Part shown: piece after piece, positions 7,236 through 15,122 of the stretch
Layout: the number at the start of each line of letters is the position of its first letter
Position numbering within the stretch: the first letter of the stretch is position 1
DNA from: Flavobacteriales bacterium
GTDB taxonomy: Bacteria; Bacteroidota; Bacteroidia; JACJYZ01
Assembly: GCA_020435415.1 (NCBI GenBank)
Contig: JAGQZQ010000025.1
Span: forward strand, 1 to 38,051
Length of the DNA: 38,051 nucleotides
Direction: 5' to 3'
The notes under the pieces: model-generated
The model's database searches: none
What the model was told of the DNA's origin: nothing
Seen by the model: only the letters and a program-made list of their open reading frames with translations
Program-made: the position numbers and the translations under genes

Positions 7236-8646
7236 TTATCTGATCACGAATTTCTTTTGAAAAAGCTGTTGTTCACTTTGTCCTACAAGGGTATACAGTC
7301 CGGGTGATAGTTCCTTTTCAGGTTGGATCATATACCGGAACTGTCCATTTTCAAAAGCAATATTGTTGGTATAAACGATGCGTCCACCGGCGTCAAATAT
7401 GGTCACCTGCATGTCACCGCGTTGCTCGGAAGCGATCTGCAGGGAGATGTTATCTGAGGTCGCCGGATTGGGGACCACATTGGCAAGTTCCTGCAGACCG
7501 ATATTGACCGGGTGAATGTCGGAATATGTGGAGGTCCCGTCGTAGTCGGTTTGCCTGATGCGGTAGTATGATTCACCTTTATATGGCTCCGTATCGGCGG
7601 AAGCATAGCGGGAAACCGCCGTTGAATTTCCCTTGCCTTTGACCGTACCTATCTCTTCGAAGAGGATACCGTCCCGTGAACGCTCGATGGTGAAGTGGTC
7701 GTTGTTGATCTCGGTACCGGTGGTCCAGTTCAGTTGCACATCCTGATCCTGATAGTAGGCGATAAAATCGAGCCATCGTATGGGTAGTGGGTTATCCGCT
7801 GTAATGGTACCCAGGGCAAATGCTGATCCGAAGGAGGTGATGGCTGCATTGGAAGTCACGGTACCGTCGTCTTTATCGCCGGTGGTGCCGCCATTGCCTT
7901 CATCCACCCATTTGGAACCGTCCCACCGTGCCACCACCAGGTCGGCAAGATCAAGCACGCCGGAGGAGGTAATGAAGGACAGGGTAACGTCAACGTCCGA
8001 GCTGCCGTTGTCACGGCTCAGGAGCCAATATTCCGTTCTACTTACATTATATAGTGTTCCTTCCCGCGAACCTGCGTCATAGGAGGGATCGGGATCGCTG
8101 AAGATATATTGCGTGGTGAAGATATCGGTGGCTACAGATGGTGCCGCGATGGTCAGGGGCATATACCGGCCGCCATCCCCAACAGGGAAGGTAAAGGCGT
8201 CATTACCGGTTTTTCTCACCACACCATCCACATGTTTGTCGTCGGCCGTACCGCTTGACGGTGGCGTCATCAAGGAAGTTCACGAATTCCGTGGCAGCGT
8301 TGGACCTGTTGGTGGTGATGATTCCGTCTGTGAACGTTAGTGAACCGGTGATCTGGTATTCAATATCAAGTTGAATACCATTGCTGTTATCGATAATGAA
8401 GTTGTTGGCATCAGGGGTACTGCTGCCGTCAATGGTCTGGAGAGCGGAACCCACATAATAGATGGTGCCGCTGTTGCTTGTAAATGTCCCGTTGTTGGTA
8501 AGGTCGCCGTAAACCGCCATGTTGGCGCCACTGTGTATGCGCAGGTTGCCGGAGTTTCTGATCTCGTCCTGGGCGTTGGCGACAAGGGTAACGGACAGGA
8601 ATGATACCAGGACATAGGTCCAATGTCTTATGTAATGCAGTGTCAT
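7236..8646 (-). pseudogene. T9SS type A cargo protein, broken by a 1-nt frameshift
   Basis: The first frame starts at ATG 8646 with a signal peptide ending ANAQ, then a beta-rich segment (SGNLRIHSGANMAVYGD ... GSLTFTDGIITTN). It reads NFLDDATV and then goes out of frame, stopping at 8203. The natural continuation GTADDKHVDG...FTFPVGDGGRYMPL is in another frame and runs to 7236. It includes the LPIRWLDF...QLNWTTGTEINNDHF module and a type A T9SS tail (VVPNPATSDNISL ... GLYTLVGQ ... KKFVIR). Removing one base at the TT of 8255-8256 restores GTC-AGC-GGT and a 469-aa protein. A partial product could start at 8273 but would lack a signal peptide. This gene heads the unit that continues into the gene at 7205. 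Confidence 0.8.
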
Positions 8647-8724
8647 TATGTAAACTTTACGAGGTCCGGGTGAGATATCCGGGAATTTGCACGTGTCATT
8701 TCAAGAAATCACAATCCTCCGTAG

Positions 8725-8765
8725 GCGTAGGTATTCTACGCTAGGTAATAATATTGGGTTACAGG
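8725..8765 (-). promoter_or_regulatory. Shared upstream cis-element, copy near 8646
   Basis: On the minus strand: CCTGTAAC (8765-8758), 16 nt, then the inverted repeat GCGTAG AATAC CTACGC (8741-8725), ending 78 nt before the ATG at 8646. It matches the element at 5908-5944 in both halves and in spacing within 1 nt. Confidence 0.5.
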
Positions 8766-8880
8766 GATGCTAAAAATAGCGGTGTAACTCTTTGTGAAGA
8801 TACAGTTTGGTTAGGGAACGGACTATTTGGGTTTTTGAATGCTAACGGAGACGGAGTCACATGAAAGGTGCATGTTTCTC

Positions 8881-9198
8881 TCACTTTACAAAACCCCTAT
8901 CCTCTTCTACCTTACATATCCTGATCTTGTATGCGGCATACCATTCTTCCCGTGCTCTGACTTTAGCCCGGCCGTGGTCCGCGTTGTGTCGCCATTGGTC
9001 GATGGCTTCCAGGTCACGCCAGTAGCTTACGGCGATGCCCAGTTCATTGCGGGCGGATTCCATGCCATAAAAGCCGTCGATGTCTTTGGCGATGTTCATA
9101 AGGTGGTCGTCGGTTTCGATATAGTCGTCACTGACTTCGGTGCGCACAGAACTGAAAATAACGGCATAGTAGGGTGGGGAAGGGGTTTGAACGATCAT
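8881..9198 (-). CDS. Antibiotic biosynthesis monooxygenase (ABM)-like protein
   Basis: A 105-aa protein with the ferredoxin-like ABM fold signature: a YYAVIFSSVRT first strand, a DGFYGMESAR segment, and GIAVSYWRDLEAIDQWRHN leading into the helix typical of the family. Members are small cofactor-free or haem-degrading monooxygenases, or proteins of unknown role with the same fold. The ATG at 9198 is the only good start and the length is normal. It is isolated: the surface-protein unit starts 235 nt downstream and a gene-poor stretch lies upstream. The specific substrate cannot be told. Confidence 0.75.
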   Translation of the reverse strand: MIVQTPSPPYYAVIFSSVRTEVSDDYIETDDHLMNIAKDIDGFYGMESARNELGIAVSYWRDLEAIDQWRHNADHGRAKVRAREEWYAAYKIRICKVEEDRGFVK

Positions 9199-9711
9199 GG
9201 TGCTAGGATAAGGTAAAAGGACCGCGTGGCTTGGGTAAAAATAATGAATTCCGTTTGGATGGCCGGCACGGTATGGGTGCGGAAAGAAATTTTTCGGGGC
9301 GCACCAAATCCCCTCCCCGGATCAAGTTAGGTCTTTTCTGTAATGCAAAGGAGACAATCTGTTGTTGAATCTTACCGGTGTAAGCTAAATCCGGGCTTTA
9401 TCCGGGGATACCCTGATTCGTGGATAAAGACGTGATCAGAATTACACGGGTAATAAATCACATCTATTCTTCCCACGATACTCCAGGAACCTTTGTAACT
9501 TGATTGCGGGGAGGGGACCAGTTGTCCCCGAACACCTTGACCCGAAAACGACACCTACAGCGAAAATGCCCCCCCTCTTACCTTGGGAGCCATCATGGCC
9601 GTTGGTTGCATAATGAATGTTTCCCGGAGAATCGGGTGGTGGCTTGGAGGAATGGCGTGTCCGGTGAGGTGGCAGCATCTATTACCGTAAGAGGAAGCTA
9701 TGTTAGCCCAC
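9199..9711. other. Gene-poor stretch
   Basis: No convincing gene is seen in these 513 nt. Short open frames on both strands look like noise. Hairpins are present at 9371-9384 (CTTAC/GTAAG) and 9513-9529 (GGGGAC/GTCCCC), without T-runs. The promoter of the ABM-like gene and any folC terminator must lie here, but neither is clear. Confidence 0.5.
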
Positions 9712-11010
9712 TCATTCTTCCGGCAACACTTCCGCAATCACAAAAATGCTGCCCCCGATCAATACCAGGTCATCGCTGGATGCAGTGTTCAGCGCGGCCT
9801 CATACGCTGCGATGCATGATGGGTAAATGTCTCCGGATAACCCGGTGTCGTGTGCTTTTTCTTGCAGCAGCCGTGCTTCCATGGCCCTTGGTAAATCTGC
9901 CTTGCAGAAATAATAGCATGCAGTTTTAGGCAACAACCTGAGAACAGGTTCCGGCGCCTTGTCGCCCACAACACCCAATACAATATGTAACCGGGTATAG
10001 TTCATTTCTTCCAATTGGGAAAGACTTGCCTTCACCCCATCCGCATTGTGCATGGCATCTGCAATCACGATTGGGTTTCCGGAGCCGATGCGTTGCCACC
10101 GCCCCATCAAATGGGTGTTTCTGCCCACATTGCGTATGCCCTCCGCTATGGTTAGATGGGTCAGCGGCCATCCTTTCTTCCTTAGCAGTTCCATAGCACA
10201 TACCACCGTGGTTACATTCTTTAACTGGTAATTTCCCTGCAAGGCCGGCTCTACTTCCCATGCCGTTTCACCGTACCGTTGGAGGAGCATGCGCCATCTT
10301 CCGGATTCATCAGCAGGTATCTTTTGCGATCTCCATTCCTGATCCGCCCAGCAGATCGCAGCCTGCATGTCATCCGCCTTTTTTTGAAAAACCGCCGTGG
10401 TTTCAGTCTGCGTTTCACCGATCACCACAGGCACTTCCTTTTTTATGATACCCGCCTTTTCTCCTGCAATGGCTTCCAGCGTATCTCCCAAAAATGCCGT
10501 ATGATCCATGCCGATGTTGGTGATCACGGAGAGTTCAGGTAACAGGATGTTGGTGGAGTCAAACCGTCCGCCCATCCCGGTTTCTACCACGGCCACATCT
10601 ACTTTCTCTCTCGCAAAATGATCAAAGGCCATCGCCACGGTGAGTTCGAAAAACGATGGTTGAATTTCTTCAATGACCGGCAATATTCCGGCTACAAAAT
10701 CTACCACTTCCTGCGTCGGGATTTTCATGCCGTTCACCAGGATGCGCTCTCTGAAATCCTTTAAATGCGGGGAGGTATGAAGTCCCACTTTCAACCCCGA
10801 TTCCTGTAAGATGGAAGCCATCATATGGGCGACGGATCCTTTGCCGTTCGTACCTGCGATGTGAATGCTTTTGAATTTTTTTTCCGGATGATGGAGATGC
10901 GCGCACAACACACTGATGTTGCCCAGGTCTGCCCGGTAGGCAGCCGGACCTATGCGTTGAAAGGCAGGAAGACGTTCATACAGAAATGCCAGGGTTTGTG
11001 CGTAGTCCAT
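9712..11010 (-). CDS. folC: Bifunctional dihydrofolate/folylpolyglutamate synthase
   Basis: Adds glutamate to dihydropteroate and to tetrahydrofolates in the cytoplasm, using ATP. The Mur-ligase-type P-loop GTNGKGS is at residues 53-59, followed by the family motif HTSPHL. Other family blocks are VVETGMGGRFDSTN and NIGMDHTAFLGDT, the latter in the central ATPase region. The DAMHNADG segment matches the conserved D-A-H-N loop of the C-terminal domain. At 432 aa it is a normal length. ATG 11010 is chosen over an in-frame TTG two codons earlier. It follows tonB by 39 nt and is probably the last gene of the exbB-exbD-tonB-folC unit. Confidence 0.95.
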   Translation of the reverse strand: MDYAQTLAFLYERLPAFQRIGPAAYRADLGNISVLCAHLHHPEKKFKSIHIAGTNGKGSVAHMMASILQESGLKVGLHTSPHLKDFRERILVNGMKIPTQEVVDFVAGILPVIEEIQPSFFELTVAMAFDHFAREKVDVAVVETGMGGRFDSTNILLPELSVITNIGMDHTAFLGDTLEAIAGEKAGIIKKEVPVVIGETQTETTAVFQKKADDMQAAICWADQEWRSQKIPADESGRWRMLLQRYGETAWEVEPALQGNYQLKNVTTVVCAMELLRKKGWPLTHLTIAEGIRNVGRNTHLMGRWQRIGSGNPIVIADAMHNADGVKASLSQLEEMNYTRLHIVLGVVGDKAPEPVLRLLPKTACYYFCKADLPRAMEARLLQEKAHDTGLSGDIYPSCIAAYEAALNTASSDDLVLIGGSIFVIAEVLPEE

Positions 11011-11049
11011 GCACAAAGGAAGGCAGAATTTTGAAATTCTACCTAAGCG

Positions 11050-11853
11050 TTATCTCGGGTTGAATTCGAATGAAAAGTAACCCACCTGCTCGATGGGCGC
11101 ACTCGGATCTGCGTTCCAGTTTGATTTCAGACAAGCCTCAAGCGCACTCCGCACAAGGCATGCATCCGTGGTGGTGGAGCTTTTTAATACCTGGGTGGCA
11201 CGTACGACCTTGCCAGCGCGATTTACAAAAATCTTCATGACAATCGTTTCCTCACCGGCCCCGATAGGACAGTCCTGGCTGGGCGTGGCTTTATGTCCTA
11301 ATGTGCGTGGGTGTCCTTCGATCGAATATCCCTGGCCTCCTGGACCGGGACTATGGTTTCCCTCCGTGCCGTTCGGGTTGCCTTTGTTACCATCTCCATG
11401 GGTATCGCCTTCGCTATTATTTCCTGTTCCGGTCTGCCTGTTCTTTATGATATTCAATCGATCCTTCAGGTCGTTGCTTGGCTGGGGATCCGGTTTTTTT
11501 TCCGGTTTCTTCTCAGGCTTCTCCACCGGCTTTTCTTTCGGCTTGGGATCAGGTTTCACAGCAGGTGCATCTTCCGCATCCTGTGTCTGAACGTCTTCCA
11601 TCACTGCCGGTGCACTTTCCTGGGTGGGTTCCGGAGGCTGTGGTGTATTATTGACAGAACTGCTGATCGGCTGATCTTCGATTTTTCCTGAGCCGTCGTC
11701 TGCAAAGCCGAAATCAGCTCCCATGGTAAACTCGATCGGTGGCGGGTCCATATACTTCAAGCCGAAAAGCAGGAAAAGCAACAGAAGAATCCCATGAACC
11801 ACGATCGTGGATACCAGTGCATTCTTCTCCGATTTTTCTGCAAATACGCTCAT
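11050..11853 (-). CDS. TonB-family energy transducer
   Basis: A 267-aa inner-membrane protein with one N-terminal membrane span (~residues 14-33, LVSTIVVHGILLLLFLLFG). A long periplasmic linker follows, rich in P, K, E and D with PKPKEKPVEKPEKKPEKK-type repeats. A C-terminal TonB/TolA-like domain (~200-267) contains EETIVMKIFVNRAGKVV. With the ExbB and ExbD homologues upstream it would carry proton-motive energy to outer-membrane receptors such as SusC/TonB-dependent transporters. The C-terminal domain is divergent and could also be TolA-like, making the operon tolQRA-like. ExbD ends 3 nt before this ATG, so they are translated together. Confidence 0.85.
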   Translation of the reverse strand: MSVFAEKSEKNALVSTIVVHGILLLLFLLFGLKYMDPPPIEFTMGADFGFADDGSGKIEDQPISSSVNNTPQPPEPTQESAPAVMEDVQTQDAEDAPAVKPDPKPKEKPVEKPEKKPEKKPDPQPSNDLKDRLNIIKNRQTGTGNNSEGDTHGDGNKGNPNGTEGNHSPGPGGQGYSIEGHPRTLGHKATPSQDCPIGAGEETIVMKIFVNRAGKVVRATQVLKSSTTTDACLVRSALEACLKSNWNADPSAPIEQVGYFSFEFNPR

Positions 11854-11856
11854 GAT

Positions 11857-12249
11857 CTATTTGGGTGCTGTCGCCAACACGATCTTGTATTTGTTCTTAT
11901 AAGCGATACCGAGAACCTTTACGGCATTGTCCAATGGGATGGTTTTATCTGCATGAAGCATGATGGTGGCTTCCGGGCGGCTGGCCATGACTTGTTGCAA
12001 AGCGGACTCTAGCCCCTCTTCAGAAGTCGGTTTTTTATTTACAAAATACTGCAGGTCTTCCGTAATGGAGACCGCCACATTATCAACTTGCGGTGTTCGG
12101 GTTTCCGAATTGGGCAGACTCACATTCACCGCATTGGTGGTAACCAGAGTGGAGGTGAGCATGAAAAAGATCAAAAGCAAGAAAACAACGTCTGTCATCG
12201 ACGACATGCTGAATCCTACTTCCACCTTATTTCTTGAACGGATTGCCAT
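11857..12249 (-). CDS. exbD: ExbD/TolR-family biopolymer transport protein
   Basis: A 130-aa inner-membrane protein with one N-terminal span. The membrane segment has the conserved aspartate in SMTDVVFLLLIFFML, the proton-carrying residue of ExbD/TolR. The periplasmic domain ends in ...NKYKIVLATAPK with the typical ADKTIPL segment. It works in a complex with ExbB and TonB. It lies 5 nt from exbB and 3 nt from tonB, so it is in the same operon. Confidence 0.92.
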   Translation of the reverse strand: MAIRSRNKVEVGFSMSSMTDVVFLLLIFFMLTSTLVTTNAVNVSLPNSETRTPQVDNVAVSITEDLQYFVNKKPTSEEGLESALQQVMASRPEATIMLHADKTIPLDNAVKVLGIAYKNKYKIVLATAPK

Positions 12250-12254
12250 GGTGC

Positions 12255-12962
12255 TTATTTTTTAGCGGGTTCATGGAGTACGTCCAGGAATTCGATGGAA
12301 CGAGCCTCCATTTTGTTCACCACTTTTTCCACCCTTGATACGAGGATGTTGTATCCGACATAGGCAATGATCCCGATGGTCAGACCGGCAGCCGTGGTGA
12401 CCATGGCTTCATAGATACCACCGGCCAGGGCATTCACTTCAATATTTGCGCCACCGGTGGCCATGTTGTGGAAGGCGCGGATCATCCCGATGACCGTACC
12501 CAAAAAACCGAGCATAGGCGCGGCACCTGCAATGGTCGCCAGTGTTGCCAATGTTTTTTCAAGTTTGAAAACTTCCAGTCTGGCCACGTTCTCAATCGCT
12601 GTGCTGATATCAGTAAGGGGACGCCCCAACCGCGATAATCCTTTCTCGATCATACGTGCAATGGGATTGTCGGTGCGTTTGCACAGGTCCTTTGCAGAGT
12701 CCAGTTTTCCATCATGGATGAAATCCCGGATGTTGTTCATGAAGTGGTTGTCCTCTTCAGAGGCTTTGCGGATGGCAAGCATGCGCTCAATGAAAATATA
12801 GACCGCCATCAGGGAAAGGATGGCCAATGGTATCATGACCAGGCCGCCTTTCACCAACAAGGAGAAAACACTTAGGGTTTCTTCGTGCTGCATTTCACCC
12901 ATCTGGGCGGCGTTGGCCAGCGAATCGCCGGAAATAGAAATCTGCATCAACCAGGTGGACAT
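12255..12962 (-). CDS. exbB: MotA/TolQ/ExbB proton channel family protein
   Basis: A 235-aa inner-membrane protein with three predicted spans: VKGGLVMIPLAILSLMAVYI near residue 40, then the paired spans at GAAPMLGFLGTVIGMI and ATTAAGLTIGIIAYVGYN. Those two blocks are the family signature. With ExbD it forms the proton channel that powers TonB. It is the first gene of exbB-exbD-tonB(-folC). Start ATG 12962 is used; an internal ATG five codons on is possible. The 184-nt region upstream must hold the operon promoter, but no strong TAnnTTTG box is seen. Confidence 0.92.
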   Translation of the reverse strand: MSTWLMQISISGDSLANAAQMGEMQHEETLSVFSLLVKGGLVMIPLAILSLMAVYIFIERMLAIRKASEEDNHFMNNIRDFIHDGKLDSAKDLCKRTDNPIARMIEKGLSRLGRPLTDISTAIENVARLEVFKLEKTLATLATIAGAAPMLGFLGTVIGMIRAFHNMATGGANIEVNALAGGIYEAMVTTAAGLTIGIIAYVGYNILVSRVEKVVNKMEARSIEFLDVLHEPAKK

Positions 12963-13146
12963 GTAGAGGCGTGTTTAAACGGATTCGTAATGGTATAACT
13001 TCGGAATATGCTAAGTTACGTTCCACGATGCCCTTCGTGAGGTAACCACTGCACTACTTTTAAACAGGGAATTGTTGATTTTAGTGTGTTTACAAGCTGA
13101 GGATCTTTAATCGGATAGTTCAGATAAAAGATAGCCCTCCTTGTAT

Positions 13147-14538
13147 TTACCCGTGCATGCTCTGCATGAGGATATATACGGCAGCACCGGCCAGATACCC
13201 GATAAGGGCCAGCCAGGTGATCTTTTTGAGGTACCAGATAAAGTCGATCTTCATGATACCCATGATCGCAACACCGGCCGCAGAGCCAATGATCAGACAG
13301 CTACCGCCCGTACCGGCACAGTAGGCCAGAAACTCCCAGAAGGCATGGTCCATCGGATAGGACTGCCCCTGAATAAACGGACCGACGTCATACATGCCCA
13401 TGGCGCCTGCAACAAGCGGTACGTTATCTACGATAGAGGAAAGAAGGCCAATGATAATGTTGATCGCATACATGTTGCCCACCTTGTCTTCCAGAAATCC
13501 GGCGAGCTGAACCAAATGGCCTGCAGATTGCAAAGCGGCCACTGCGGTAAGAATACCCAGGAAGAAGAAGATCGTAGGTACGTCTACCTTCTTAAGAACG
13601 CCAATGACTGTATGCTTTGATTTTATTTCAGCCAGCTTGCCTTTGTGGATCAATTCTGTCACCACCCACATGACACCCAGGCTAAACAGCATACCCATGA
13701 ACGGAGGAAGGTGCGTGAATGTCTTAAAGATGGGAACGAAAAGCAGTCCGCCTACCCCCAGGAAAAATACGAGCTTCCGCTCAGCAGGGGTCGTAGGATC
13801 TTCCTGATGTTCCCTTTCGGTGACACTTGCGGGTCGCTCTACATCTCCCTTCATGCGGAAAGACAATACAATTAAAGGCAGAAGCATACACACCAGGGAG
13901 GGTGCAATAAGCATCAGGATGATGTTCATGGCTGATACCTGTCCACCGATCCATAGCATGATGGTCGTAACATCTCCAATGGGCGACCAGGCCCCTCCGG
14001 CATTCGCTGCCAGAACGACCATGCCTGCAAACATCCAAAGGTCGTCCTTCCCTTTCATCAATTTCTTTAGCAATGCCGCCATCACAATCGCTGTGGTAAG
14101 GTTATCAAGCGCAGCGGAAAAGAAAAAGGTCAGGATGCTGAGGATCCAGATAAGTTTTACCCTGTTGGTCGTCGTGACCCGATCGGTGATCAGACGGAAG
14201 CCTTCATGTGCGTCAATCACTTCCACGATGGTCATTGCACCAAGAAGAAAGAAGAGGATACTCGCGATCTCACCCACATGCTCCAGCAGCTGGAAGTGCG
14301 CCACATACTCCACAATGGTTTCGTGCTGGTTGAGTTCACGCCCTCCTTCCGAGATCATTTCGAAGAAAAATGCCGGTATTGCGCTGAAGTCAACGATGCC
14401 TTCGGCTCCGAGAATATACAATGTCCAGCATAGGACACCTGTGATCAGGGCGCTGGCTGCTTTGTCTATTTTAAGGGGATGTTCAAGTGCAATGGCCGCA
14501 TAGCCGAGCACAAAAACGAGTACCATCAGTACGTACAT
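13147..14538 (-). CDS. nhaD: NhaD-type Na+/H+ antiporter
   Basis: A 463-aa polytopic membrane protein of the ion transporter superfamily. Hydrophobic segments cover almost the whole length, starting with YVLMVLVFVLGYAAIALEHP. Family-like blocks include SAALDNLTTAIVMAAL, AANAGGAWSPIGDVTTIMLW and SSIVDNVPLVAGAMGMY. NhaD exports sodium or lithium in exchange for protons, which suits a marine or alkaline habitat. A longer frame to 14580 would need a TTG lying inside the -7 promoter box (14578-14585), so ATG 14538 is chosen. It is transcribed alone. Confidence 0.9.
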   Translation of the reverse strand: MYVLMVLVFVLGYAAIALEHPLKIDKAASALITGVLCWTLYILGAEGIVDFSAIPAFFFEMISEGGRELNQHETIVEYVAHFQLLEHVGEIASILFFLLGAMTIVEVIDAHEGFRLITDRVTTTNRVKLIWILSILTFFFSAALDNLTTAIVMAALLKKLMKGKDDLWMFAGMVVLAANAGGAWSPIGDVTTIMLWIGGQVSAMNIILMLIAPSLVCMLLPLIVLSFRMKGDVERPASVTEREHQEDPTTPAERKLVFFLGVGGLLFVPIFKTFTHLPPFMGMLFSLGVMWVVTELIHKGKLAEIKSKHTVIGVLKKVDVPTIFFFLGILTAVAALQSAGHLVQLAGFLEDKVGNMYAINIIIGLLSSIVDNVPLVAGAMGMYDVGPFIQGQSYPMDHAFWEFLAYCAGTGGSCLIIGSAAGVAIMGIMKIDFIWYLKKITWLALIGYLAGAAVYILMQSMHG

Positions 14539-14577
14539 GAGGGGTGAGTTAGGTGAACCTGTCTCAAAAGTCGGTGA

Positions 14578-14585
14578 CAAATTTA
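14578..14585 (-). promoter_or_regulatory. -7 promoter box for nhaD
   Basis: On the minus strand this reads TAAATTTG, a full match to TAnnTTTG, 40 nt before the chosen nhaD start. No clear -33 TTTG is seen at the ideal distance. Confidence 0.5.
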
Positions 14586-14870
14586 TAAAACAATGTGAAG
14601 AACACGGGAGAGCCCGTGGATTTTTTAATGCGGGAAAGACTTATTACATGCTTTTGTCGCATTTACCACATGAAACCCGAAAGTCTTTCGTTTGATCTGT
14701 TTTCTTTATTTGCAGATGCCTTGCAGGATGATCACGGAAGTTTTTCAGCAAGTACGTTCTTGAAATTTCCCCGATCACATTTGTTTTGAAATCGACAATT
14801 TTTTCCAACATTTGTGCAGGCCAATATTGTTGGCAGGCTCCCGGCAGGAGCCTCACCTAATCCAACGAGT
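14586..14870. other. Intergenic stretch between nhaD and the acidic protein
   Basis: Contains no supported gene; a 64-codon plus-strand frame from 14595 has unremarkable composition and no start signal. The perfect hairpin GGCTCC/GGAGCC with a 5-nt loop at 14836-14852 lies 18 nt before the ATG at 14871 and could affect translation of the acidic protein. Confidence 0.45.
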
Positions 14871-15110
14871 ATGAGTAAGCAAACCGGGAAAAAGAAAACA
14901 CCCTCGGAAGACGATCCCAAGGAGGACGATGACGACATGGACCTGAACTTCGATATGGACGATGAGTCCCTCGAAGAGGATGAAGAACTTCCTGAACTGG
15001 ATGATGACGAGGATGATGACGAGGAGGATCGGATATCATACCTTTCAGATGATGAACTCAGGGAATACGAGGAGGGCTATAGCGAGGAGATGGATTATGA
15101 TGATTTTTGA
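14871..15110 (+). CDS. Small extremely acidic protein
   Basis: A 79-aa protein of unknown function: 40 of 79 residues are D or E. A short basic head (SKQTGKKKT) is followed by runs such as EDDDDMD and DDDEDDDEED and an aromatic tail with Y and F. No signal peptide or membrane span is seen, so it is probably cytoplasmic. The composition recalls acidic tails of nucleic-acid-binding partners, DNA mimics or chaperone-like disordered proteins, but no family is recognised. ATG 14871 is preferred over a GTG at 14814, since the upstream part reads through a GC-rich hairpin. It ends 12 nt before the convergent anmK stop. Confidence 0.6.
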   Translation: MSKQTGKKKTPSEDDPKEDDDDMDLNFDMDDESLEEDEELPELDDDEDDDEEDRISYLSDDELREYEEGYSEEMDYDDF

Positions 15111-15122
15111 TCTGCGTTTGCT

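Noticed and set aside
9504-9929. 141-codon plus-strand open frame
   Set aside because: Half of it is antisense to folC; the rest has no start signal or known motif.
13820-14503. 227-codon plus-strand open frame
   Set aside because: Antisense to nhaD; the composition mirrors the complementary strand of membrane-segment codons.
14595-14789. 64-codon plus-strand open frame between nhaD and the acidic protein
   Set aside because: No ribosome binding site, overlaps the nhaD promoter region, and shows no protein-like pattern.
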